A DNA stretch of 64,000 nucleotides from Sphaerobacter thermophilus DSM 20745. GTDB lineage: Bacteria > Chloroflexota > Chloroflexia > Thermomicrobiales > Thermomicrobiaceae. The stretch spans positions 62,001 to 126,000 of the forward strand of contig NC_013523.1 in NCBI RefSeq assembly GCF_000024985.1, given 5' to 3'. Each line of letters begins with the position of its first letter. Within the stretch, counting starts at the first letter, position 1. This document shows positions 34,236 to 44,693 of the stretch, piece after piece. Below the pieces are notes generated by a model that did not search any database, had not been told where the DNA came from, and was given only the letters and a program-made list of their open reading frames with translations. Position numbers and translations under genes: made by a program.

Positions 34236-34341
34236 CCGCGCAGCCGGATTCGTGTCGGCTCCGGGTGATGTCCGTGCGCCGTGGGATGGGGCCAGGACGG
34301 GTGGTGTAAGGGGCCTCGTGCCGTGGTCAGGGCCCGGGGGT

Positions 34342-34504
34342 CATGGAGTTTGGCGAAACAACGTGGTCTACCCGTTAGCAAGCCGCTCCCGCGATGCTGT
34401 CATCCTTCGCTTCCGCCGGCCGCCGCTCCGGCGCCGGCCGGCTCCGCTCAGGATGACAGCATTAGGGCGGCTCCGGTGTAACACAGTAATTCGTCAAACT
34501 GCAT
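34342..34504. repeat. Family 3 element enclosing a family 5 hairpin
   Basis: The left end is CATGGAGTTTGGCGAA (34342-34357), and the right end is TTCGTCAAACTGCAT (34490-34504). Inside, ATGCTGTCATCCT near 34398 pairs with AGGATGACAGCAT near 34450-34462, forming a hairpin of family 5 instead of a REP pair. Confidence 0.7.
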
Positions 34505-34640
34505 CGTCCCCGGCCGCATGCCACGGCGTTGGGTTCCTTCGATCACCCGTCTCAGACGTGGACGGAGGCGTAAGAGCAGGTATTGTCAGCCTGACGTTCT
34601 CTCGCGGGCGCCGCGCACGCGGACCTTTTCCAACCAAGGG

Positions 34641-34678
34641 GGCGCCCAGGTGTCGCCGCGAGGAGGACACCGGGCGCC
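34641..34678. other. Strong isolated hairpin
   Basis: GGCGCCCAGGTGTC pairs with GACACCGGGCGCC (one bulged A) around an 11-nt loop. It is 400 nt past the MFS gene and 300 nt before the next gene, so neither terminator nor leader is an obvious role. Confidence 0.5.
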
Positions 34679-34976
34679 TGTACGGGGAGGGAATCCGCCC
34701 GACTACGCTGGTGGCCGCGGCGTCGAGCGCCAGGGAAGGGGAGTGATCGGGTCGACTTCAGCATAACCCGCGAACACTCCAACTTCCTTTCGATGCCACA
34801 CCGTTTTGCTGTTAGTGCTGTCACAAATACTGAGCCGCTGAAAGCGGCGATTGGTCCACGCCTCTCTCCCATCGACAAGCCATGTGAACAGGCCGGGTGT
34901 CCCCAAGGACAACGCATGACGCTCTTCCCGCTTCACCCTTGCCCCGTGGGGCATGGTCAGGCTAGGCTGAGGAGCT

Positions 34977-35468
34977 ATGACGACGACGGAGCACCGCCCC
35001 GACCAGCCGAATCTGTCACCCCGACCGGTCAGTGACAGCGAGACGACCCTGGCGCAGCTCATGCTGCTAACCGATGCCAACCCGGCCGGGAATGTGCACG
35101 GCGGCACGATCATGAAGCTTGTGGACACCGCGGGTGGCATCGCCGCAGCGCGCCATGCTCAGCGGCGCGTCGTCACGGTGATGATGGACTCCATGACGTT
35201 CCTCCACCCGGTCTACGTCGGCGACCTGGTCATGCTCCACGCTCGCCTCACTTGGACCGGCCGCACCAGCATGGAGGTCGAGGTGGTCGTCGAGGCGGAG
35301 CACGTGCCGACCGGGCGGATCACGCGTACCTCCACGGCCTACCTTGTCTACGTCGCGCTGGACGATGAGGGCCGGCCGACGCCGGTGCCGCCGCTCCTGG
35401 TCCAGACTGAGGAGGAGCGGCGTCGCTGGGAAGAGGCGGAGGCCCGCCGCGCTCGCCGGTTAGGATGA
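34977..35468 (+). CDS. Acyl-CoA thioesterase, hotdog fold (YciA/BFIT type)
   Basis: This 163-residue protein starts at ATG 34977 (MTTTEHRPDQPN), with GAGGAG in front. The hotdog signature is clear: LMLLTDANPAGNVHGGTIMK then LVDTAGGIAAARHA (N...HGG...D), followed by VTVMMDSMTFLHPVYVGDLV and MEVEVVVEAEHVPTG. Such enzymes hydrolyse acyl-CoA esters to free acid and CoA, in the cytoplasm. The last 25 residues are a charged helix. The MFS gene downstream starts 50 nt later and may be co-transcribed. Confidence 0.9.
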   Translation: MTTTEHRPDQPNLSPRPVSDSETTLAQLMLLTDANPAGNVHGGTIMKLVDTAGGIAAARHAQRRVVTVMMDSMTFLHPVYVGDLVMLHARLTWTGRTSMEVEVVVEAEHVPTGRITRTSTAYLVYVALDDEGRPTPVPPLLVQTEEERRRWEEAEARRARRLG

Positions 35469-35517
35469 CAGCCTGCGGGGGGCCGGGCCGCGCGCAGGGA
35501 AAGGGAACCCAGCGTCG

Positions 35518-36738
35518 ATGACGTCGGAGCACCGCCGGTTGGTCCTGTCGGTCTATATCCCCACCCTGCTCCTGTCCTTCGGCCAGGGCGTCATGATTCC
35601 AGTGCTCCCGGTCTACGCCACGCGCCTTGGCGGCGACTATGGCCTGGCTGGTGTGGTCGTCGCCGCCGCCTGGATCGGCACCACGCTCTTCGATATGCCG
35701 ACTGGGTTGCTGCTGCCCCGCATCGGCTACCGACGCGCGATGCTCCTGGGGGCTGGCGTGTTTGCGGCCGCCACGACCGCGCTCGGACTTGCCGAGGCGA
35801 TCCCGGCGTTGATCATCCTTCGCTTCCTCGCCGGCGTGGGAACTGCGTTCTGGGGCCTCTCCCGCCATGCCTTCATCACGCAGGCAGTCCCCCCGGCGGC
35901 GCGCGGACGGGTCATCTCGGTCTTCGGGGGGATCAACCGGCTTGGCCACTTCACCGGGCCCGCCGTCGGAGGTCTGATCGGCAAGCTGTACGGCCTGCCG
36001 ACGGCGCTGATCGTGTCCGGGGCGCTGGCCGGGATGGCGTTCGTGCTCGCGGTCGTCTTCGTCCGTGATCTGCCTGGAACCGCCCCGGCTTCCCGGCATG
36101 GCTTGGACCTCTCCGTGCTGCGCGAGGCGGTAGCCGGGAACCACCGGAACGTCGTCGCCGCGGGGACGGCTCAGATCTTCGGGCAGATGATCCGGGCCTC
36201 GCGGCAGATCGTCATCCCGCTCTATGCCAACTCCCTCGGGCTCGACGACTTTCAGGTCGGTCAGATCGTGAGTGCCTCGTCGCTGGTCGATGTACTCCTC
36301 TTCGTGCCGGCCGGGATCGTGATGGACCGCTTCGGGCGCAAGGCGGCGGCGGTGCCGTCCTTCACCATCATGGGCCTCGGCATGGCGCTCGTTCCCTTCA
36401 CCGAGACGTACTGGACCCTGATGGCCGCCGCGCTGCTGCTCGGTTTCGGCAATGGGATTGGCTCCGGCACGATGATGACGCTTGGCGCCGATCTCGCGCC
36501 CCCGGGGCGCACGGGGGAGTTCCTCGGCATCTGGCGCTTCATCGGGGATACCGGACAAGCGATCGCGCCGCTGGCCGTGGGGCAGCTTGCCAACCTGATC
36601 GGCCTGGCGCTCACCGCCGGAGCTACCGCGGGGCTGGGCCTGCTCGCCGCCGGAACCTTGACCTTCTTCGTTCGCGAGACGCACCAGGCACGCGCGGCGG
36701 GTCGGACCGGTCTGGCCCGACCGGCCAAACGCGCGTGA
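35518..36738 (+). CDS. MFS transporter (DHA1-like, 12 helices)
   Basis: This 406-residue membrane protein starts at ATG 35518 (MTSEHRRLVLSVYIPTLLLS). TM1 contains SFGQGVMIPVLPVYATRLGG, motif A-like PTGLLLPRIGYRRAMLLGAG follows, and the second half repeats it as PAGIVMDRFGRKAAAVPSFT. GNGIGSGTMMTLGADLAPPG is a typical loop 10-11. The family exports drugs or small metabolites by proton antiport, and the substrate is unknown. The C-terminal tail is short and basic. It stands about 50 nt after the thioesterase gene. Confidence 0.87.
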   Translation: MTSEHRRLVLSVYIPTLLLSFGQGVMIPVLPVYATRLGGDYGLAGVVVAAAWIGTTLFDMPTGLLLPRIGYRRAMLLGAGVFAAATTALGLAEAIPALIILRFLAGVGTAFWGLSRHAFITQAVPPAARGRVISVFGGINRLGHFTGPAVGGLIGKLYGLPTALIVSGALAGMAFVLAVVFVRDLPGTAPASRHGLDLSVLREAVAGNHRNVVAAGTAQIFGQMIRASRQIVIPLYANSLGLDDFQVGQIVSASSLVDVLLFVPAGIVMDRFGRKAAAVPSFTIMGLGMALVPFTETYWTLMAAALLLGFGNGIGSGTMMTLGADLAPPGRTGEFLGIWRFIGDTGQAIAPLAVGQLANLIGLALTAGATAGLGLLAAGTLTFFVRETHQARAAGRTGLARPAKRA

Positions 36739-37130
36739 TCGCTCTTGCCGCGCCATTGATGCCATTCAGTCACCGATCGGGGTATCGTACGTTCTAGATT
36801 GAGAGCACTGATGCTTGACGTGGAGACGACCGGCCGAGTCGGAGAAGCGGGCTTTCGGGTCGCCCTGCAGACTGGGTTTGTGTCTCCCGGTCACGTACAC
36901 TGTGGGTGCCGGGGGCGGCCGATGGGGGATCGGCCGGTGGCACCCGTTTCAACTTCGTGACATAATGAACAAGTCCGGGTGTCTTCCCGGGGACGAGCGT
37001 GGTAGGATAGCGATATCGCAGAACCGGTTTGAGGCGCGCTGTCCCTTGCCGGAGCTTTGGCCCCGGCGCTCTTGGCGCCCCCGCCGGACTGCCCACACTC
37101 GAACAAACCTGGTGGAAGAGGACTTCATCT
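36739..37130. other. Upstream region of lon, 392 nt, no gene
   Basis: I see no gene and no dispersed repeat here. GGGGGCGGCC and related GC blocks near 36911-36936 could form a small hairpin, GGCCGATGGGGGATCGGCC. The promoter candidate at 36938-36966 lies in it. Confidence 0.5.
36938..36966 (+). promoter_or_regulatory. Candidate sigma70-type promoter for lon
   Basis: TGGCAC (36938-36943), a 17-nt spacer and CATAAT (36961-36966), followed by AT-rich sequence. It is 165 nt before the lon start. No CIRCE-like inverted repeat is visible. Confidence 0.35.
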
Positions 37131-39578
<2,448 letters not shown>

Positions 39579-40004
39579 CGGACCTCGGGCGCGGGCTGTG
39601 CGGCACACAAGGGACCGCGCGGCCCGCGCCTTTTCCTGCCCGGCGTCGCGGCGGCACTTTCCCTCTTGCCATTCCGCCGGGAGTCAGCCAGGATACCGGC
39701 GCTCCACGTGTCAAGCTGCCCAGCGTCGTGCGCGTGGAGGAATCCGTTTCTCCTTCCCCCCTGGTGGGTTCCGTCTGAACGGGGCGGACGCTGGGCGGGG
39801 TGCGAGAGGACGGATCTCTCCTGCCTGGTTCGCGCGGAGTGGGATGTCCGCCATGATGGCCGCCGGATTGATCCGCTGCTCGCGTCCGGGACGTTTAGTT
39901 GAGTAGAGGCCCTCGCGTGCCGATGCGTGCCGCGCCAACCGGCGCTGCCGCGCTGTAACATTTGCGTGCCCCCGACCATCTCATGAGCAAGAAGGGGGCA
40001 TCGC
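39579..40004. other. Gene-free region between lon and the sigma factor gene
   Basis: It contains a degenerate family 2 core without heptads at about 39750-39790 (CCCCCTGGTGGGTTCCGTC). Just before the sigma gene, TGTAAC (39954-39959) followed by a GC-poor stretch looks like an ECF -35 element (AAC), so autoregulation of the sigma gene is possible, but no -10 can be assigned with confidence. Confidence 0.4.
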
Positions 40005-40580
40005 GTGGAACGGGGACTGGTGGACGGGCAACAGGGAGTCGAGCAGGCAACGGCGTCGGATGCCCTGGCGTTCGAGTCGATCGTGGCCTCCTATGAGGCT
40101 CCGATCGCCCGGTATCTCTACGGCATGGTCGGAGATGTCGAGCTCGCGCGCGACCTGACCCAGGAGACGTTCCTTTCGGCGTACCGGGCGCTGCCCTCGA
40201 CGCCGATCACCAACCTCTCCGGCTGGCTGTACCGTATCGCCACCAACCACGCCCTGTCCTACTTCCGCCGCAAGCGGTTGATCGGATGGATCCCCCTCTC
40301 GCGCCTGACGGAAAGCGGCTACGACCCGAGCGTGGATAGCCACAGCGACTGGGTCGTGACCAACAGCGCCGTTCAGGAGGCACTGGAGCAACTGGATCCC
40401 AAGGACCGCGCCTGCCTGCTCCTGCGGGCGGCCGGCTTCTCGGGGCAGGAGATCGCCGAGCAGCTCGGCTGCTCGCCCGGCGCAGCCCGGACCCGCCTCT
40501 CCCGCGCGCGCGAGGCGTTCCGCCGGGCCTATCACCGGGACGATCCGGACGACGCAGACGACACAGCGGAGGGCCGATAG
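40005..40580 (+). CDS. ECF-type RNA polymerase sigma factor
   Basis: This 191-residue protein starts at GTG 40005, behind AAGGGGG. Region 2 is FESIVASYEAPIARYLYGMV then DVELARDLTQETFLSAYRAL, including the DLTQETF core-binding motif. Region 4 is ALEQLDPKDRACLLLRAAGF then SGQEIAEQLGCSPGAARTRL with SRAREAF, a helix-turn-helix for -35 recognition. No region 1 or 3 is present, as usual for ECF factors. The stop TAG is followed at once by the GTG of the anti-sigma gene, so the two are translationally coupled. The signal is presumably sensed by that partner. Confidence 0.92.
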   Translation: MERGLVDGQQGVEQATASDALAFESIVASYEAPIARYLYGMVGDVELARDLTQETFLSAYRALPSTPITNLSGWLYRIATNHALSYFRRKRLIGWIPLSRLTESGYDPSVDSHSDWVVTNSAVQEALEQLDPKDRACLLLRAAGFSGQEIAEQLGCSPGAARTRLSRAREAFRRAYHRDDPDDADDTAEGR

Positions 40581-42872
40581 GTGGAGTGCCGACACGTCCG
40601 AAGCGCGCTTCCGGCGCTGATCGACGGGCATTTGCCCCCGCGAGAGGCGGCGGAGGTTCAGGCGCATCTCGCGGTCTGCCCCGCCTGTCAGCGCATCGAA
40701 CGCCAGTACCGTCAGGACCTCTACGATCTGGCCCGCTACCTGCGCACCGCGCCGCGGCTGCCGATCGAGCATCGCCCGTGGGCCGAGCAGCCGGTGCGGC
40801 GCGGCTTCTGGGGCGCGCTGGTGGCCGGCGGGCACAAGCTGGCGGCCGGCACAGCGCTCGTGGCGCTGCTGGCGCTGGTCACCGTCGGTGCGCTTGCGCT
40901 GCGCGGCATGGCGACCCGGTCGGGCGGCGACCCGACGGCCACCGCTGCGGTCGGTGCCGCGACCCTGGGCGAGGCCACAGCGGATGTCAGCACGCTTCGG
41001 GGGGCGTTCCAGCCAGCCCCGGCGATTGACCCGCGCTTCGAGGAGATCATGGACGCCCTCGATCAGGGGGGCCTTGTCTTCCCGATCGACGCAAAGATCG
41101 ACATGGACGGGCACGCGGTCACGCTCACCAGGCTGGCCGTGGATCGCACGATCACCATCGTCGAGTTCACCGCGCCGGTTGAACAGTCGAGCGGCACGAT
41201 CACGCTTGTGGATCAGCAGGGCCGCGAACTGCATCAGCTCTATACGGGCGGTTCAATCCCCCTCGGTGGGCTGAATGATCCGTCGACAGCGACGGCGACG
41301 AACTATTACGCGTTCCCCGCCATCGATGCGGAGTCCGGCACTGTTGAGGTTCGCTTCACCTCGGACCGGGGGCAGACGTTGAACACGTTCGTCGACGTCG
41401 ACCTTTCCCCGCTCAGTGCCCTGCCGCCTGTTGCGTCGACCACGGCAAAGGTGACCGACGGCGGGGTCGGGGTCGCAGCAGAGCGGTTGACGCCGGGCGC
41501 AGCGGTGAGCATCGTTCGGCTTAGCACGAGCCTGGTTGATGTCGATCAGGCCACGCTGCGATCTGTCGAGCAGGGTGCCTCATCGCCGCAGGTCACGGCA
41601 ACGGTGGACGGCTCGCCGGTTCCGGTGGTGGATATCCGGGAGGAGGAGCGTGACCAGGACGGGTCCGGCATCGACGTCCGGCTCCTCGGCCTCCCGCGCG
41701 AGGGAACACTCACGCTGACACTGGCCTGGGTTCCGGTTTCAGCTCCATCGGCGGGTGATAACACTGTGGCCACCGGACCGTGGACGCTGACGATCGACCT
41801 CGCCAACCCGAGCGGTGAACCGGTTGCCCCGCAGCCGACTCCGACACCGGTGCCCACGCAGACGCCGGTGCCGACGCCGACCCCGACGCCGGTGCCGACC
41901 GCGCCGACCTTCCCGGCCGATCTCTACTTCGCCGGCGTGACGCCGGACGGCGTGCTCGGTCTCTGGGTGCAGCCGGCCAGCGGCGATGCGCCGCGCGTGG
42001 TCGCGCAGGGCAACGCCGACCTCGATGCCTTCTGGCTGGTGCCCGGCGGCAAGCAGGTCGCGGTCCGGTTTGCCGACGACCCGGCGGTGTACCTCGCCCC
42101 GCTCGACGGCGGGGCGCTCCGGAAGGCGACCATGCCCGACGGCCGCGCGGTGACGGAGTACGTCGTCTCCCCCGACGGCACGCGCATCGCCTACGTTCCG
42201 GTCGATCGCCAGTCGCTCTGGGTCAGCAACACCGACGGCCGGAACCTCACCCAGGTCCACGCGGTCGAGATTCCGGAGGCGCAGACGATCCACGGCGTGA
42301 GCTGGGCGCCGCGCGGCTACACGCTGCGTTACGAGGTGTCGCAGATCGCCGCCGGGTTCCGCCCGTTCGTCGCCACGGTCGGCGGCCCAAATGAGACGAT
42401 TGAGCCGGTCAAGCACCAACTGCCGCGCGAGGTGCTCTCGTACGCCTGGTCGCCCGGCGGGACGGAACTGGCCTACAGCACCTACAACGGCATCTTCCGC
42501 CTGCGGCTTTCCGACGGCGCCGAGACGGCAATCACGCCCGCCGCCCTGCGTGAGGGTCCGCAGCGGGCGATCGACGCCCTCCACTGGCTGCCCGACGGGC
42601 GCCTGGCCTTCGTCGTCCACGAGGACTCGACGGTCTACACCCCGGCAGACCTCTGGCTGATGAACGCCGACGGCAGCGATGCCTGGCGGGCGGTCATCGG
42701 CGTCGGGCCGGTGGACGTCCTGCGCTGGACCCCGGATGGTGCCGGCTTCGTCGCGCACGTGATCGATGAGCCGGGCCTGACCTGGTATCCCTCGATCCAC
42801 GACGAACCAGTCAAGCTGGCCGAGGACATCAAGTACGGCGCCTACATCCAACTCGACTGGACGACGAACTAG
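40581..42872 (+). CDS. Anti-sigma factor with zinc finger, one membrane helix and an extracytoplasmic beta-propeller
   Basis: The GTG start at 40581 directly follows the sigma stop codon; 763 residues. Residues 1-40 are a zf-HC2 anti-sigma domain: MECRHV, then HLAVCPACQ (H-x3-C-x2-C, plus Cys3). One membrane helix follows near residues 90-108 (GTALVALLALVTVGALALRG). Outside the membrane lie a beta-rich domain of about 300 residues (DUF4179-like position), a Pro/Thr linker near residues 413-442 (PTPTPVPTQTPVPTPTPTPV) and a C-terminal ~320-residue TolB/WD40-like propeller with blades such as VVSPDGTRIAYVPVDRQSLW and YAWSPGGTELAYSTYNGIF. It should hold the sigma factor at the membrane and release it on a signal read outside the cell. 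The ligand is unknown. Confidence 0.85.
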   Translation: MECRHVRSALPALIDGHLPPREAAEVQAHLAVCPACQRIERQYRQDLYDLARYLRTAPRLPIEHRPWAEQPVRRGFWGALVAGGHKLAAGTALVALLALVTVGALALRGMATRSGGDPTATAAVGAATLGEATADVSTLRGAFQPAPAIDPRFEEIMDALDQGGLVFPIDAKIDMDGHAVTLTRLAVDRTITIVEFTAPVEQSSGTITLVDQQGRELHQLYTGGSIPLGGLNDPSTATATNYYAFPAIDAESGTVEVRFTSDRGQTLNTFVDVDLSPLSALPPVASTTAKVTDGGVGVAAERLTPGAAVSIVRLSTSLVDVDQATLRSVEQGASSPQVTATVDGSPVPVVDIREEERDQDGSGIDVRLLGLPREGTLTLTLAWVPVSAPSAGDNTVATGPWTLTIDLANPSGEPVAPQPTPTPVPTQTPVPTPTPTPVPTAPTFPADLYFAGVTPDGVLGLWVQPASGDAPRVVAQGNADLDAFWLVPGGKQVAVRFADDPAVYLAPLDGGALRKATMPDGRAVTEYVVSPDGTRIAYVPVDRQSLWVSNTDGRNLTQVHAVEIPEAQTIHGVSWAPRGYTLRYEVSQIAAGFRPFVATVGGPNETIEPVKHQLPREVLSYAWSPGGTELAYSTYNGIFRLRLSDGAETAITPAALREGPQRAIDALHWLPDGRLAFVVHEDSTVYTPADLWLMNADGSDAWRAVIGVGPVDVLRWTPDGAGFVAHVIDEPGLTWYPSIHDEPVKLAEDIKYGAYIQLDWTTN

Positions 42873-42882
42873 GATCACCCGG

Positions 42883-43022
42883 CCCTCACCCCCGACCCCT
42901 CTCCCAACGTTGGGAGAGGGGAGCCATGTACGGAGCCGGGCGCGACTGTGTCCGACGCCTGCGCTCCTGAAAAAACAGCCCCCTCTCCCCTTGTGGGAGA
43001 GGGGGTTGGGGGTGAGGGGTAA
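42883..43022. repeat. Two CCCTCACCCC-type hairpins (family 4) between convergent genes
   Basis: The first runs about 42883-42923 and has the inner palindrome CCTCTCCCAACGTTGGGAGAGG. The second, about 42968-43022, has CCCCCTCTCCCCTTGTGGG then AGAGGGGGTTGGGGGTGAGGGG. They lie between the anti-sigma (plus) and M28 (minus) genes and probably act as bidirectional terminators. Confidence 0.7.
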
Positions 43023-43030
43023 ACCCCACC

Positions 43031-44443
43031 CTATGCCGGCGGGAAATGGCCCGCCTGCTCCTGGCGCTCGAGGATGCCGGCCTCGCGCAGTTGCTCGCGC
43101 ACTTCATCGACCGTGCGCTGCCGGCCAGGGAACTCGTCGTCCTGGGCCAGCCGCACTGCCAGGCGCGCCACCAGCGCGGCCGCCGACTGCAAGCCCCGCA
43201 GATGCACCTTGTCCAGGGTGTCCGCCTCGGTGTGGCCCCAGCCGCGGCCGATCATCCCGGCCGTCGCGTCCCGGCTGTTCAGAGTCCCGTTCGGGATGCC
43301 GCGGATCGCGAACGGGAAGTGGTCGGAGTGGGAGTTCAGTTCGTTCCGAATGGCGAAGGAATAGGCCATCTCCCGGCCCAGCCGCTCGAAGTAGGGCACC
43401 AGCTCCGGCAGCGACGAGATCACCAGTTGCTCCTGCCCGCCCGTGCCGCGGCCGGCGCCGTCGAGGTTCATCACGAAGCGGAGGCGCTCCGTGTCCTGCG
43501 CGGCGCACTGCGCGGCGTGGTACCAGGCGCCGAGGAGACCGACCTCCTCCGACCCGAAGCAGATGATGCGCACGGTGCGCTTGAGCTGGCCCTTCAGCCC
43601 GGCCAGCGCCCGCCCGGCTTCGAGCCCGGTGATGGTCCCGGCACCGTCGTCACCGGCGCCCTGGGCCACGTCGTGGCCGTCATAGTGCCCGCCGATCAGC
43701 ACAACCTCGTTCGGGTACTCGCTACCCGTCACCTCGCCGATCACGTTGTAGGAGGTCGACTGGAAGGTGCGGTTGGTGGTGCGGATGTGCAGTCGCGGCG
43801 TGCCCCGCTCGGCCAGACGGCGGATCGCTTTGCCGGCCTCGTAGCTGATACCGATGCCTGGGATCGGCGCCTCACGGTCCTCCGGCGCGTCGCCCCGTGG
43901 GTTGCGGCCGGTGAGGCTGCCGGTGATGCGGAGCAGGCCGGGGTTCTGGTTCATGAAGACAACGGCGACGGCGCCCCGTTCGATCGCCCACATGAACTTG
44001 TCGGTCCGGTGGCTCTTGCGCTCGCCCGGCCGGTTGGTCTCAGCGTCGGTGAGCACGATCTTCCCGGCGATCTGCGCGCCCAGCCGCTCGAAGTCGGGCA
44101 GTTCGCCCTCGCCAACGTCGATCACCTCGGCCTCGATGTCGGCCGTCGGGCAGTAGGGCATGGCGATGGCCGAGAACTCCCGTTCCACGGGCGCGGTCAG
44201 GCGCAGGCTGCACTCGCCTCGCTCCCAGCTCGCCATCGGGAACTCCTCGAGTCGCACCCGCTCGAGGCCGTACTCCCGCATCTTGGCCGCGAGGAACTCC
44301 GCCCCGGCGCGCTCGCTCTCGCTGCCGGCGAAGCGGTGGCCGATGTCGTCGCAGAGGTAGGCGAGATTGCGCCAGGCCTCGTCCGAGGTCCAGATCTCGC
44401 CCAGGATGTGACGATCCATCGCGCGCAGGCGCTCGTCGACCAT
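43031..44443 (-). CDS. M28 family metallopeptidase (aminopeptidase-like)
   Basis: The start is ATG 44443 (MVDERLRAMDRHILGEIWTS), with GGAGGGGGG in front, giving 470 residues. A PA-like insert domain precedes the catalytic part. Zinc ligands: NEVVLIGGHYDGHDVAQGAG (His and first Asp), GAGDDGAGTITGLEAGRALA (bridging Asp), RIICFGSEEVGLLGAWYHA (Glu pair), RFVMNLDGAGRGTGG (Asp) and RGWGHTEADTLDKV (final His). Family members cleave N-terminal residues with two Zn ions. No signal peptide is visible, so it is probably cytoplasmic. Next upstream is heptad element H4. Confidence 0.88.
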   Translation of the reverse strand: MVDERLRAMDRHILGEIWTSDEAWRNLAYLCDDIGHRFAGSESERAGAEFLAAKMREYGLERVRLEEFPMASWERGECSLRLTAPVEREFSAIAMPYCPTADIEAEVIDVGEGELPDFERLGAQIAGKIVLTDAETNRPGERKSHRTDKFMWAIERGAVAVVFMNQNPGLLRITGSLTGRNPRGDAPEDREAPIPGIGISYEAGKAIRRLAERGTPRLHIRTTNRTFQSTSYNVIGEVTGSEYPNEVVLIGGHYDGHDVAQGAGDDGAGTITGLEAGRALAGLKGQLKRTVRIICFGSEEVGLLGAWYHAAQCAAQDTERLRFVMNLDGAGRGTGGQEQLVISSLPELVPYFERLGREMAYSFAIRNELNSHSDHFPFAIRGIPNGTLNSRDATAGMIGRGWGHTEADTLDKVHLRGLQSAAALVARLAVRLAQDDEFPGRQRTVDEVREQLREAGILERQEQAGHFPPA

Positions 44444-44504
44444 AGAACCCCCCTCCGTGGGCAAACCGTTCGACAGTGGGGGCATTCTAGCATCGTTCTG
44501 GCGG

Positions 44505-44630
44505 GTGGAAGTGGTGTGTCATGCGTGGTGTGTGTTCCGTTGTGCTCCCCTCACCCCTGGTGGGCTCCGTTCGAGAGGGGCTGGGGGTGAGGGGTCACGC
44601 ACCACGCAGCACGCACCACGCCCCCCATGC
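44505..44630. repeat. Heptad-array element H4 (family 2)
   Basis: The left arm contains TGCGTGG, TGTGTGT, TCCGTTG. The core at about 44550-44599 contains CTGGTGGGCTCCGTTCGAGA. The right arm is ACGCACC, ACGCAGC, ACGCACC, ACGCCCC. It fills the gap between the M28 and DoxX genes, both on the minus strand. Confidence 0.78.
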
Positions 44631-44632
44631 AA

Positions 44633-44660
44633 CAGGCCCTGGGAGTGCTCCCAGGGCCTG
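44633..44660 (-). terminator. 13-bp perfect hairpin after the DoxX gene
   Basis: CAGGCCCTGGGAG directly abuts its inverse CTCCCAGGGCCTG with only TG between. It lies 34 nt past the DoxX stop at 44694, on the minus strand. Confidence 0.6.
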
Positions 44661-44693
44661 CACCGGTGGAGAGGGGGAGGAGGTAGCGTCGTC

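Larger units (their letters stand above)
34236..34976. other. Gene-free 740-nt region between the MFS and thioesterase genes
   Basis: It contains the family 3 element at 34342-34504, a strong hairpin at 34641-34678 and an AT-richer stretch at about 34745-34850. No convincing gene is seen on either strand: open frames here have poor start sites and no recognisable composition. The promoter for the thioesterase gene is expected in the right-hand part. Confidence 0.6.
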
